A stretch of 64,000 nucleotides of DNA, from NCBI GenBank assembly GCA_024233005.1, contig JACKQE010000003.1, positions 1 through 64,000 of the forward strand. Direction: 5' to 3'. The notes beneath the pieces are model-generated. The model saw only the letters and a program-made list of their open reading frames with translations, was not told the origin of the DNA and ran no database searches. The first letter of the stretch is position 1. Each line of letters opens with the position of its first letter. The position numbers were made by a program, and so were the translations under genes. The stretch is from Akkermansiaceae bacterium (GTDB taxonomy: Bacteria; Verrucomicrobiota; Verrucomicrobiia; Verrucomicrobiales; DEV007). Below, piece by piece: positions 32,823 to 41,465 of this stretch.

Positions 32823-35048
32823 ATGGTTCGATGCCCCTCATTTGACCCTGTGGATTCCGAACCAAGTCAGCCTGAAAACGGAGACAACCAATCAGTGGCT
32901 TCGAAGAATGCCGCAGAGTTGCTTCTCGACACCCAGATCATGGGACAGTCGGATATCGACCACGCGGTTGCCCTGAGTCTTCAAAGCGCCCAGCCTCCGA
33001 TCAAAGTGCCCGGCTACGAGCAGGAAGAATTCCTCGGCCGGGGGGCTTTTGGTGAAGTCTGGAAAGCGGTCGACAGCAACAGCGGTCGGGAAGTTGCGAT
33101 CAAGTTCTACAACCACCGCGGAGGGATTGACTGGTCCCATATGACCCGTGAGGTCGAGAAGCTGCAATACCTGTTCTCAGACCGCCATGTGGTTCAGCTG
33201 TTCGATGTGGGATGGGACTCCGATCCTCCCTACTATGTCATGGAATATATGGGCTTTGGGTCCCTGGAGGACCGCCTCCGCCAAGGGCCCATGGAAATCT
33301 CCGAGGCCGTGAAAATGATCCGTGAGGTCACGATCGGGCTGGCCCATGCCCATGACAAAGGGATCCTGCATTGCGACTTGAAGCCCGGCAACATCATGCT
33401 GGACCAGGATGGCCGGCCCAGGCTGGCAGACTTCGGCCAGGCCCGCCTCAAGCACGAGCATGCTCCGGCGCTGGGCACGCTCTTTTACATGGCCCCCGAA
33501 CAGGCCGACCTCGCCGCCTCTCCGGACGCGCGGTGGGATGTTTATGCACTGGGAGCGATGCTCTTCCGCATGATCACCGGGGAACTCCCCTACATGAATG
33601 ACGAAATCACCCAGGAGCTTTCGTCCCAGGACACCCTGGAAAAGCGGCTCAGAAGCTACAGCACGCTGGCCTCACACCACAGCAAACCCACCGCCCATCG
33701 TTTGCATCCGGGAGTGGACAAGCCTCTCGCCGACATCATCGACACGTGCCTCGAAGCCGATCCCCGAAAGCGCTTTCCCAATGTCCAGTCCCTCCTTCAT
33801 GCTCTTGAGCTGCGGGAGTCCCGCAAATCCCAACGCCCCATGATGCTCGTCGGGCTGGTGGGCCCGGCTCTTGTGGTTCTGCTGATGGCGGTGGCCGCGT
33901 GGTTCCTGTTTCAAAAAACCATCGATACGGCTTCGGCACACCTCCTGCAGAGAACGGGCGAAAGCAACCACCTTGCAGCGAAGTCGATTGCCGAACGTTT
34001 CAGCCTGGAAGTGGACAAACGGTGGCGCATCCTTGAGAGCAGTGCTGCCTACGCCCCGCTGATGGAATGGTTGAAGCTCCCCGCCGGAGAACCTCATGCG
34101 GAGTTGCAGAAGTGGCTCGATGAGCAGCACACGCACTGGAACAGCCAGTTCACGTCAGGCACCGGCGCGGCCTATTGGTTCATCCTCGACAAGGAAGGCA
34201 AGGTCCGGGCCATCAGCCCCCCCGCAGACAGCCTCGTGGGCAGCTACTTCGGCTACCGGGAGTATTTCCACGGCCTTGGCAAGGAATTGAGTCCGTTTGA
34301 TCCGGTGCCCAAAACCATCACCGGTCCCCACCGAAGCAATGTCTTCCGCAGCCAACCGACCAATCAACTGGCCGTGGCTTTCAGCGTGCCGATCACTGGC
34401 CCTGCCGGCGAATCTCTGGGCATCATCGCCATGGAGACGGCGATGGGACATTTCGCGGAGTTCCAGGGATCACGGAATCAATTGTCCGTTCTGGTGGACC
34501 TCAATCCGGACCAAGCCGGACAGTCCGGCCTGATTGTCGAACATCCCCAGCTGGACCGGAGCAATGCCAATTCACCGACCTCGGTCTACCTCACCCCGGA
34601 ACAACTCGCGACGTTCCAACAACTCCGCGAAGTCCAGACCCAGCCGGCCAGCCCAGACAATGCGGACGATGGGGCAAACGCGATCAAAGGTTATATCGAC
34701 CCGTTCGGCAAAGCGGATGCGGCCAATGACTGGCTGGCCTCCGTGGCCCCCGTGCAAGTGGTGCGGGGAGACGGGGAAAGTCTGGATACCGGCTGGGCCG
34801 TGGTCGTCCAAGAGGAAATGAGGCAGACGCTCTCGCCCCTGGAACGGTTGAAATCTCTGTTCCTTTATGCAGGGCTCGCGGCGCTCGCCCTGGCAGTGGT
34901 CATCATTGGAGGCATGTGGGGGATCGTCCTGCTGGTGGCCAACGCGCCCGGCCGGCTGCGCTCGCTGAAATTCTGGAGCCGGACCGCCGCGACCACCCTG
35001 CATTCGCTGAACAGTGCTTCTGATTCTTTGCGCAAACCGCTCCCCTGA
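32823..35048 (+). CDS. Transmembrane Ser/Thr protein kinase with extracytoplasmic Cache-like sensor
   Basis: A 741-aa PknB-type kinase. The kinase domain (about 65-330) has the glycine loop GRGAFGEVWK, Lys in VAIKFYN, catalytic loop HCDLKPGN (HRD as HCD), DFGQA and APEQ. One membrane helix (about 342-364) leads to an extracytoplasmic region of some 315 residues that resembles a double Cache sensor (AAYWFILDKEGKVRAIS, SYFGYREYFHG, FSVPITGPAG). A second membrane helix (about 679-705) returns to the cytoplasm. The ATG at 32823 is used; a TTG 21 bases upstream is the alternative. An FHA-cyclase gene follows after 37 bases, so its FHA domain is the obvious reader of the kinase's phosphothreonines. 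Confidence 0.92.
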   Translation: MVRCPSFDPVDSEPSQPENGDNQSVASKNAAELLLDTQIMGQSDIDHAVALSLQSAQPPIKVPGYEQEEFLGRGAFGEVWKAVDSNSGREVAIKFYNHRGGIDWSHMTREVEKLQYLFSDRHVVQLFDVGWDSDPPYYVMEYMGFGSLEDRLRQGPMEISEAVKMIREVTIGLAHAHDKGILHCDLKPGNIMLDQDGRPRLADFGQARLKHEHAPALGTLFYMAPEQADLAASPDARWDVYALGAMLFRMITGELPYMNDEITQELSSQDTLEKRLRSYSTLASHHSKPTAHRLHPGVDKPLADIIDTCLEADPRKRFPNVQSLLHALELRESRKSQRPMMLVGLVGPALVVLLMAVAAWFLFQKTIDTASAHLLQRTGESNHLAAKSIAERFSLEVDKRWRILESSAAYAPLMEWLKLPAGEPHAELQKWLDEQHTHWNSQFTSGTGAAYWFILDKEGKVRAISPPADSLVGSYFGYREYFHGLGKELSPFDPVPKTITGPHRSNVFRSQPTNQLAVAFSVPITGPAGESLGIIAMETAMGHFAEFQGSRNQLSVLVDLNPDQAGQSGLIVEHPQLDRSNANSPTSVYLTPEQLATFQQLREVQTQPASPDNADDGANAIKGYIDPFGKADAANDWLASVAPVQVVRGDGESLDTGWAVVVQEEMRQTLSPLERLKSLFLYAGLAALALAVVIIGGMWGIVLLVANAPGRLRSLKFWSRTAATTLHSLNSASDSLRKPLP

Positions 35049-35085
35049 CGGGAACGGTTGGCGAGACTCCAACGGCTGAACAACC

Positions 35086-36879
35086 ATGGTCCAACTGATT
35101 GCCAAAGGCGAAAAAGAAGGAGAGTTCTGGCAAAAGCAAATGCCGGAAGGAAAAGCGTTCGTGCTGGGCCGTTCCTCTGAAAACTGGGATGTCCCCTGGG
35201 AGAAGTGGCTGTCACGCCAGCACGCGGAACTGGCCTGGGTCAACCACAGCCTGAAAGTAAGGCGGCTTCCGGAGGCCAAGAACCCCATTTGGTTCCGCGG
35301 GGAGAAAGTCAGCACGTTTTCCGTCAAAGCAGGTGAAACCTTCGTCATCGGTAACACGGTCTTCTCTTTGGACGTGGAGAGTGAGGGTTCGGTCTCCACC
35401 GGAGACAGCCGCCAGATTCTGCACGCTTTCACCATCAGCCCGGAAAACCTGCGCCACGTCCCCTTCCGGGACGCGCCCCACCGGCTCGACGTTCTGGGAC
35501 ATTTGGCCAAGGTGATCGAAAGCGCCCCCAATGATGCGGAATTGCTCGAACAGGCAGTCAACCTGCTGCTTCAGGGAATCCGCAAAGCGGATGTCACTTG
35601 CATCATTGAAATCGAAGCCTCGGACCCCAAGGGGACGGTCCACGTCCTCAGTTCGGTTGACCGCACCAATGTCAGTTCGTTTCAACCGAGCGGCCGTCTG
35701 GCAAGGAAAGCCATCCTCTCCGAGCAACAGAGCGTCGTCCATGTTTGGACCACCAAGCAGGATGATTCTGAGCAAATGTTCACCCTGATGGGGAACTTTG
35801 ACTGGTCCTTTTGCACCCCCCTCCACGGTCCTTCCGGTGAAGGCCTCGCGATCTACGTCGCCGGACGCCTCCAAGGAGCGTCCCCGGCCTCCGCTCTGGC
35901 CCCGTGGAGCAGCAACGACCTCAGTGAGGATGTGAAATTCGCGGAACTGGTGGCGGCCATTCTCAGTGCGCTGCGGCAGAATCGCTACCTGCAGCACCGG
36001 CAAAGCATCCTGGGGCACTTCTTTTCCCCCAGTGTTCTGAAGATCGTGTCTGCAAGCGATCCGGAAAAAGCTCTGAAGCCGAGGGATGCCGAAGTCACGG
36101 TGTTGTTCTGCGACCTGCGCGGTTTTTCCCGCAAGGTGGAACAGGAGGCGGACCACCTCTCGGAAATCCTGGAACGGGTCAGCATGGCCCTCGGCGTCAT
36201 GACCAAGTGCATCCACAACCACCGCGGTGTGGTCGCTGACTTCCTGGGAGACTGCGCCATGGCCTTCTGGGGCTGGCCGCTTTCCCATGACGACGATATC
36301 CAGCAGGCCTGTCTGGCGGCTCTCGACATCCAATCGGAATTTCAAAAATTCTCCTCCGATCCCGATCATCCCCTCGCGGGTTTCCGTGCGGGCGTGGGAC
36401 TTGCCACCGGGCATGCCGTGGCCGGCCAGATCGGCAGTAAAGATCAAGCAAAAGTCACCGTGTTCGGACCCGTGGTGAATCTGGCTTCCCGCATGGAAGG
36501 TCTCACCAAAATTCTGCGGGTGCCCATTCTCGTCGATGAGACGACCGCCCAATACGTCAGCACCAAAATGCCCAAAACGCTGGCCCGCAGCCGGCGTTTG
36601 GCCCGCGTCAGACCTTACGGACTGGGAGCCGCGTTGGAAGTGAGTGAGGTCATGCTGCCGATGAGTGAGAGTTCCCTGCTCACCGACAAGCACCTCGAAC
36701 AGTATGAAGCCGCCTTGAAAGCTTTTGTGGAGGGCAACTGGACCAGCGCCTATGAAATGCTGCATTCCCTGCCCCCCCAGGATTTGGGCAAGGATCTCAT
36801 CATCAGCCACATCCTGCAGAACAACCACAGCCCGCCTTCAGGTTGGGATGGGGTCATCACGATGCAATCCAAAAGCTGA
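35086..36879 (+). CDS. FHA domain / class III nucleotide cyclase
   Basis: A 597-aa cytoplasmic protein. The FHA domain (residues 1-100) has GRS at 28-30 and SRQH at 43-46, the phosphothreonine-binding set. A GAF-like region (about 125-300) follows, then a class III cyclase domain (about 335-520) with metal aspartates near 343 (FCDLRGFS) and 389 (FLGDCAMAF). The Lys expected four residues before the second Asp is Asp (VADFLGD), and the GDTVN motif reads GPVVN, so base specificity (ATP or GTP) cannot be assigned. The Asn and Arg of NLASRME are present, so it can be active. It is paired with the upstream Ser/Thr kinase and convergent with a cyclic-nucleotide-gated channel. Confidence 0.9.
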   Translation: MVQLIAKGEKEGEFWQKQMPEGKAFVLGRSSENWDVPWEKWLSRQHAELAWVNHSLKVRRLPEAKNPIWFRGEKVSTFSVKAGETFVIGNTVFSLDVESEGSVSTGDSRQILHAFTISPENLRHVPFRDAPHRLDVLGHLAKVIESAPNDAELLEQAVNLLLQGIRKADVTCIIEIEASDPKGTVHVLSSVDRTNVSSFQPSGRLARKAILSEQQSVVHVWTTKQDDSEQMFTLMGNFDWSFCTPLHGPSGEGLAIYVAGRLQGASPASALAPWSSNDLSEDVKFAELVAAILSALRQNRYLQHRQSILGHFFSPSVLKIVSASDPEKALKPRDAEVTVLFCDLRGFSRKVEQEADHLSEILERVSMALGVMTKCIHNHRGVVADFLGDCAMAFWGWPLSHDDDIQQACLAALDIQSEFQKFSSDPDHPLAGFRAGVGLATGHAVAGQIGSKDQAKVTVFGPVVNLASRMEGLTKILRVPILVDETTAQYVSTKMPKTLARSRRLARVRPYGLGAALEVSEVMLPMSESSLLTDKHLEQYEAALKAFVEGNWTSAYEMLHSLPPQDLGKDLIISHILQNNHSPPSGWDGVITMQSKS

Positions 36880-36945
36880 GGAGATGGAGCGAGGACTCTC
36901 CGGAGGCGTCCGTTGCATCCCGCTGGGCTTGGACTTTAGACAAAT

Positions 36946-38289
36946 TTAGTTCGAACGGGCGTCGACTTCCCTTTTGCGCTGGGCGGCAATTTCCATCACA
37001 TGTTCGGCAAATGCCGGATGCTTTTGGAGAATGAAATCAAAGCTCTGCTTGGTCAGGATGTAGAGATCGCAGTATCCCAAGGCGCGGGCACTGGCGGTGC
37101 GGGGGCTCTGATAGACAAGCGACAGTTCCCCCACGAAACTTCCTTCATTGAATTCGGCAAATACCTGGCTTCCGTCCCGGGAAACCACCTCCACAGTCCC
37201 GGAACTGACAATGAACATGCAATCGCCCGCTTCTCCTTCCCGGATGAGATAAGCGCCGGGCGGGTAAACCACCGGACGCAGGGCCATCACCACATCTTTG
37301 AGCAACTCCTCATGCGCTTCCCTGAAAAATGGCACTTTGTGGATCAGGTCCCGCCGCATCGCCAACGCGAGGTCCACCCGAAGCGATTCCGGAAGATCCC
37401 CCAGAATGCTGGCTTCATCCTGCCCCATCCGGCTTTCCCACAGATGGCCGTAATACGCATGCACCTGGGCCCGCAGCTCGGAGGGGATGGAGCGGTAGCG
37501 GAGAAACGCGGTGACCTCTTCCAGCTTTTTGTAAAAATTGGCCCGCACAATGTCCCGATTGGCGAGAAACGTGGCCAAATTGCCGATCACGTAGCCGTAA
37601 CTGGCCACCCCCACCAGCATCATGCCCATGGCATAGAGCCGCTGCAGATTGTTTTGGGGAGTGATGTCGCCATACCCCACCGTTGCCAGCGTGGTGATGG
37701 TGTAATAAATCGCTTTGACGTATTTGGTCGTCCGATCCGGCTCGTCCTGAATGCCCCCCAACATGATCCAGCCACATGCCAACAGGTGCGCGGCCAACAT
37801 CATCAAGACCACGAAATATCCCAGCCGGAAAAGTCCGGGATTGACGGAATACCTGCGGTGAAGTTCGCGCAGAAAGGTATTTCCCCGTCCGATCCGGATC
37901 AGACGGTGGGCCTGCAGAATGCGCAAGCCGCGAACCAAGGGCACCACGGTGGCAAGAGCCTTGTCGTGAAGAAGAAACAAGGGCCAGGCGGCCAACAGGT
38001 CGAGTAGGAACCACGTCTTCAGGTACCGCTTGGCGACCCGCCCCGGGTCCATCACCAGATGGTTCTCATGAAAAAACCCGGTCCGGAACCGGAGGATAAT
38101 ATCCAGAGCGAAAGAGACGGAAAGGACCACCTCATAGACAAAAATCAGTCCTTGCACAGGCTGGTGCAGAGAGAGTTGCAACGGAACCACCACCATGGCG
38201 GCCACGGTCACCAGGATGATATAAATATCCCAAACTTCCCGGAGTCTGCTGTTCGGGTGAATCATGACAAGCTTCCGAAAAGTGACCAC
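36946..38289 (-). CDS. Cyclic-nucleotide-gated potassium channel (six-TM)
   Basis: A 447-aa voltage-gated-fold channel with S1-S6 in the first 245 residues. S4 is arginine-rich (RGLRILQAHRLIRIGRG), and the selectivity filter TVGYGD near residue 201 predicts K+ selectivity. A C-linker and a cyclic nucleotide-binding domain fill the C-terminus: GAYLIREGEAGDCMFIVSSG, then FVGELSLVYQSPRTASARA, which carries the phosphate-binding Gly-Glu and Arg. The layout is that of HCN/EAG/CNG relatives such as SthK. Its gene is convergent with the FHA-cyclase gene, 66 bases apart, so the cyclase's product is the likely ligand. An internal start at Met9 is also possible. Confidence 0.94.
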   Translation of the reverse strand: MVTFRKLVMIHPNSRLREVWDIYIILVTVAAMVVVPLQLSLHQPVQGLIFVYEVVLSVSFALDIILRFRTGFFHENHLVMDPGRVAKRYLKTWFLLDLLAAWPLFLLHDKALATVVPLVRGLRILQAHRLIRIGRGNTFLRELHRRYSVNPGLFRLGYFVVLMMLAAHLLACGWIMLGGIQDEPDRTTKYVKAIYYTITTLATVGYGDITPQNNLQRLYAMGMMLVGVASYGYVIGNLATFLANRDIVRANFYKKLEEVTAFLRYRSIPSELRAQVHAYYGHLWESRMGQDEASILGDLPESLRVDLALAMRRDLIHKVPFFREAHEELLKDVVMALRPVVYPPGAYLIREGEAGDCMFIVSSGTVEVVSRDGSQVFAEFNEGSFVGELSLVYQSPRTASARALGYCDLYILTKQSFDFILQKHPAFAEHVMEIAAQRKREVDARSN

Positions 38290-38634
38290 TCAAAGGTCCG
38301 AGGGAGCGGCAGATCGCATTCCGGCAATGTCAGGAGCGCAGCAGACCGCCATGGAAAGACGGCAGAATGTCTCAGAATAAATGGATCCGACACGGGGAGA
38401 ATTCTTGTTGGGAGCGAGGGAAGCAGTGGCTCTCGGCGGGAATCCGATTCTGCCCCCGATCCCTCCCACCGTCAACTCTTCAGCGCACCCGGAATCACTC
38501 TCAATCCCGGCGCTTCCTTTCCTCGGAAAACGACTTTCTTTGGACCATCCGGCCCCCACCTGCCGCTCCCAAGACTTGGTCACCGCGATCAAGCAGGATT
38601 GACATGGCGATGCGAATTGCGTTAGCGTGCTTTC
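38290..38634. other. Divergent intergenic region between channel and oxidoreductase genes
   Basis: About 345 bases that must carry both divergent promoters. No gene, RNA or clear operator was recognised. Confidence 0.4.
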
Positions 38635-40098
38635 ATGAATCCGATAGAAAACGCCCCCGTTCCCTCTCCTCTGGAGACCTCCACGCGCCGCGAAGCGCTC
38701 AAGACCGGCTCCAAAATCATCACCGTCTCCGCCCTGGCGGGGATCAGCCTGCCCCATGTCCATGCCCAGGGAAGCAGCGAGGTGAAGCTCTCGCTGGTCG
38801 GCTGTGGCGGGCGCGGCACCGGCGCGGTGAAAAATGCGCTCTCGGTCTCCGGATCCCTGGGACCGCTGAAACTCCACGCCATGGCCGATGTGTTTGAAAA
38901 CAAACTGAACACCAGCCATGCCACCCTTTCCAAAGATCCTCAGGTGGGGGACAAAATCGATGTCACTCCGGACCGCAAATTCATCGGTTTCGATGGCTAC
39001 CGTCATGCAATGGACGCCCTCAAGCCAGGGGATGTCGTCATTCTGACCACTCCCTGCGCCTTCCGCTGGGTCATGTTTGAATATGCCATCGAAAAGGGTC
39101 TCAACGTCTTCATGGAAAAGCCCCTCTGCCCCGACGGCTTTTCGGCGCGCAAATTGCTTGAACTGAACGTCAAAGCCAAAGAAAAAAACCTCAAGGTGGG
39201 AGTCGGCCTGATGTGCCGTCATTGCAAATCCCGCAACGAACTGAAAAAACGGATCGACGACGGTGCCATTGGCGACATCCAATTCATGCGCTCCTACCGC
39301 ATGCAGGGGCGCATCGGATCGTGCTTCACCCCGAAAAATGACACCGGGATGAGCGAACTGATGTACCAGATTTCCAATTTCCACAGCTTCCTCTGGCTCA
39401 GCGGCGGAGCGTTCAGCGACTTCTTCATCCACGGCATCGATGAAATGTGCATGATGAAAGGCGATTGGCCAGTCTCAGCGCATGCCCTCGGAGGCCGTCA
39501 TTACAAGACCATTGAAATCGACGGAAAACAGGTCGAAGCGGTGGACCAGAACTTCGACAGTTACAGTGTGGAATACACCTTTGCCGACGGCACCAAGGCC
39601 CTCTACGACGGGAGAAACATGGCGAACTGCAAGCAGGAATTCGCGGCCTACGCTCACGGCACCAAGGGTTCAGCGGTGATTTCCACCTCCAGCCACGTGC
39701 CAGCCCGGTCACGAATCTACTCTGATCAGAAAATCGACCTGAACTGGCGCGCCAAGCCGGATAATCTCGTTTGGTCGTTCCCGACTGGGCCGCGCGGCGA
39801 AAGCTTGGAGGGCAATCCTTATGATATCGAATGGGAAGACTTCATGGATGCCGTCCGCAACGACAAGCCCTACAACGAAGTCGACCGTGGCGTGGCCGCG
39901 AGCGTCGTCACTTCCATGGGACGCATGGCCGCGCACACCGGACAGGAAATCACCTATGATCAGATGCTGAACAGCCCACACCAGATGGCGCCGGGCGTGG
40001 AAAAGCTGACCCTGGACAGCGACTCGCCGCTCATGCCGGACGCAGATGGACGGTATGCCAAGCCAGAACCCGGCATCAAGAAAGATCGGGAATATTGA
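38635..40098 (+). CDS. Gfo/Idh/MocA family oxidoreductase with Tat-type signal
   Basis: A 487-aa NAD(P)-dependent dehydrogenase-like protein. The N-terminus looks like a twin-arginine signal (STRREALKTG with Arg18-Arg19, then a hydrophobic stretch ending HVHAQ near 45). The Rossmann motif GCGGRGTG lies at 56-63, and the family EKP motif is in FMEKPLCPDG near 160. This exported subgroup is abundant in Planctomycetes and Verrucomicrobiota and usually acts on sugar derivatives; the substrate is unknown. The gene stands alone, with a hairpin just after its stop. Confidence 0.9.
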   Translation: MNPIENAPVPSPLETSTRREALKTGSKIITVSALAGISLPHVHAQGSSEVKLSLVGCGGRGTGAVKNALSVSGSLGPLKLHAMADVFENKLNTSHATLSKDPQVGDKIDVTPDRKFIGFDGYRHAMDALKPGDVVILTTPCAFRWVMFEYAIEKGLNVFMEKPLCPDGFSARKLLELNVKAKEKNLKVGVGLMCRHCKSRNELKKRIDDGAIGDIQFMRSYRMQGRIGSCFTPKNDTGMSELMYQISNFHSFLWLSGGAFSDFFIHGIDEMCMMKGDWPVSAHALGGRHYKTIEIDGKQVEAVDQNFDSYSVEYTFADGTKALYDGRNMANCKQEFAAYAHGTKGSAVISTSSHVPARSRIYSDQKIDLNWRAKPDNLVWSFPTGPRGESLEGNPYDIEWEDFMDAVRNDKPYNEVDRGVAASVVTSMGRMAAHTGQEITYDQMLNSPHQMAPGVEKLTLDSDSPLMPDADGRYAKPEPGIKKDREY

Positions 40099-40113
40099 GA
40101 ACCGACCAGTAAA

Positions 40114-40140
40114 CCCGGGGCCTTGAAAAAGGACCCCGGG
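40114..40140 (+). terminator. Hairpin after the oxidoreductase gene
   Basis: CCCGGGG at 40114-40120 pairs with CCCCGGG at 40134-40140, 16 bases past the stop. No T-run follows, so it may act in mRNA stability or as a weak terminator. Confidence 0.45.
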
Positions 40141-40185
40141 CTTGCTGGACATCCCCCCCCACCGCGGACCGCGGGCGGGATTAGC

Positions 40186-40216
40186 GGAGTTTTCCCGGCG
40201 GGACCGGGAAAACTCC
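40186..40216. terminator. Perfect 13-bp hairpin just downstream of infC
   Basis: Arms 40186-40198 (GGAGTTTTCCCGG) and 40204-40216 are exact complements around a 5-base loop, 14 bases beyond the infC stop. It probably ends the infC transcript, although no T-run is present on either strand. Confidence 0.55.
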
Positions 40217-40229
40217 GGGGAGGGCGAAA

Positions 40230-40979
40230 TCAGGCCTCTTGGCTGACCTCAGGGCTGTCTCCATCGTCGTCACCTTGATGCGCATCCTCGTGGTGGTGAT
40301 CCTCGGGATGGTCGTCATGGTGGTCCTCGGGATGGGATCCATCCTCTTCAGCCATCTGGGCGTGATCAGCGGCTTCCGCCTCATCATGAGCGTCAAGATC
40401 GACCTTGTGCCGGTCTTCAGCCTTGCGGAACTTGGGAACCTGCCGGGAGGGTGGCAATGGTGACACCATCATCAGAATGCTGCGATTGTTAAGCTTGGGC
40501 TCAAGGTCGATGTGGGCCATGCCAAGCAGATCAAGGCGGACCTTGTTCATCATCTCAAACCCGAGCTCCTTATGGGCGTTCTCGCGGCCGCGGAACTGAA
40601 GCTGCAAGCGCAACTTGTAACCGTGGGCCAGGAAATCCTCGGAGCGGGTCAACTTGATCAGATAATCATGGGGATCAATGCCGACACGGAATTTGATCTC
40701 CTTTTCTTTGACCTTGTTGGGTTTTTTGTCCCGCTTCAGCTTGGCCTGCTCGTATTTCCATTTGCCGTAGTCAACGATTTTGCAAACGGGAGGACGCGCC
40801 GTGGAGGCAATCTCCACCAAATCGAGTCCGAGAGCCTTGGCCTTTTGCAAGGCGATTCTGGTCTGCATGACCAGATTGATCTCTCCGTAGATGACACGCA
40901 CCTCGGGCACGCGGATACGATCATTGATCCGCACGATTTCCCGTGGCGGACCTTTCCTGTTGAATGGCTTTTTGGCTAT
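40230..40979 (-). CDS. infC: Translation initiation factor IF-3, apparent AUA start, His/Asp-rich tail
   Basis: A 249-aa IF-3, which binds the 30S subunit and proofreads the start codon. The N-domain (RINDRIRVPEVRVI) and C-domain (KFRVGIDPHDYLIKL, FRGRENAH) are intact. A GTG at 40934 would be a legal start, but in-frame coding continues upstream as AKKPFNRKGPPRE up to an ATA at 40979. That ATA is preceded by GGAGG with 9-base spacing, while nothing similar precedes the GTG. E. coli infC starts with the rare AUU, through which IF-3 represses its own synthesis; AUA would serve the same purpose. The C-terminal 70 residues are an acidic/histidine tail (HPEDHHDDHPEDHHHED). rpmI and rplT do not follow. 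Confidence 0.93.
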   Translation of the reverse strand: MAKKPFNRKGPPREIVRINDRIRVPEVRVIYGEINLVMQTRIALQKAKALGLDLVEIASTARPPVCKIVDYGKWKYEQAKLKRDKKPNKVKEKEIKFRVGIDPHDYLIKLTRSEDFLAHGYKLRLQLQFRGRENAHKELGFEMMNKVRLDLLGMAHIDLEPKLNNRSILMMVSPLPPSRQVPKFRKAEDRHKVDLDAHDEAEAADHAQMAEEDGSHPEDHHDDHPEDHHHEDAHQGDDDGDSPEVSQEA

Positions 40980-40988
40980 GGCGTTTTT

Positions 40989-40993
40989 CCTCC
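40989..40993 (-). promoter_or_regulatory. Ribosome binding site fixing the infC AUA start
   Basis: GGAGG (CCTCC on the plus strand), 9 bases before the ATA at 40979. It is the only good Shine-Dalgarno near the infC 5' end. Confidence 0.75.
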
Positions 40994-41465
40994 GTTAGGT
41001 TGGTTGGCACCATCCGCCCGGCAGGGATCCTGGCTCCTGCCAGGGACGAACGGATAGGGACAAAATCTGAAAACAAAATGGGCCGACGGCAGACAAGGCA
41101 GGAAGATTCCCTGCGGCGCGGCGAGGCGGTGGTGGCGGTGACTGAAAACGCAGGGAAACCATCAAAACGATCTGAATTCCATTTGCCGCGCCGTCACCCC
41201 TTGAAAGTCTCCAAAGTGTGCAACACCAAGAGGAAAAACCCGGACGGGGTTCCTCTGAGAGATTGCTGATAAGCTTTCAGTCCACATTATTGTTGGTAAT
41301 CTATACGAAATTTACAGACACTGTTCAAGGCCCAATATCTGATTTTGTCGAAAAACGTCCGGCGCACTTGCGCGGGGAGCCCTCCCCTAAAAATCATGAT
41401 GGGGCGTTTTTCCTCAGGGGGACAGTCACCTCTGCCCCCCTTTTTTCCGTCGTTCCGTTTGCAAT
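40994..41465. other. Long leader/intergenic region between opgH and infC
   Basis: About 470 bases with no convincing gene. On the minus strand it would be the infC leader or the opgH trailer. It contains a long inverted repeat (AGAGGAA / TTCCTCT around CCC/GGG, about 41229-41260) and a plus-strand terminator at 41416-41446. Confidence 0.45.
41416..41446 (+). terminator. Rho-independent terminator in plus orientation without an annotated gene
   Basis: AGGGGG (41416-41421) pairs with CCCCCT (41436-41441) and is followed by a T-run. On the minus strand no T-run follows, so it does not serve opgH. No plus-strand gene precedes it for 1.3 kb. Confidence 0.5.

Noticed and set aside
40240..40340. 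Repeat-like CAT/GAT-rich stretch
   Set aside because: It is the His/Asp codon run in the IF-3 tail, not a repeat array or CRISPR.
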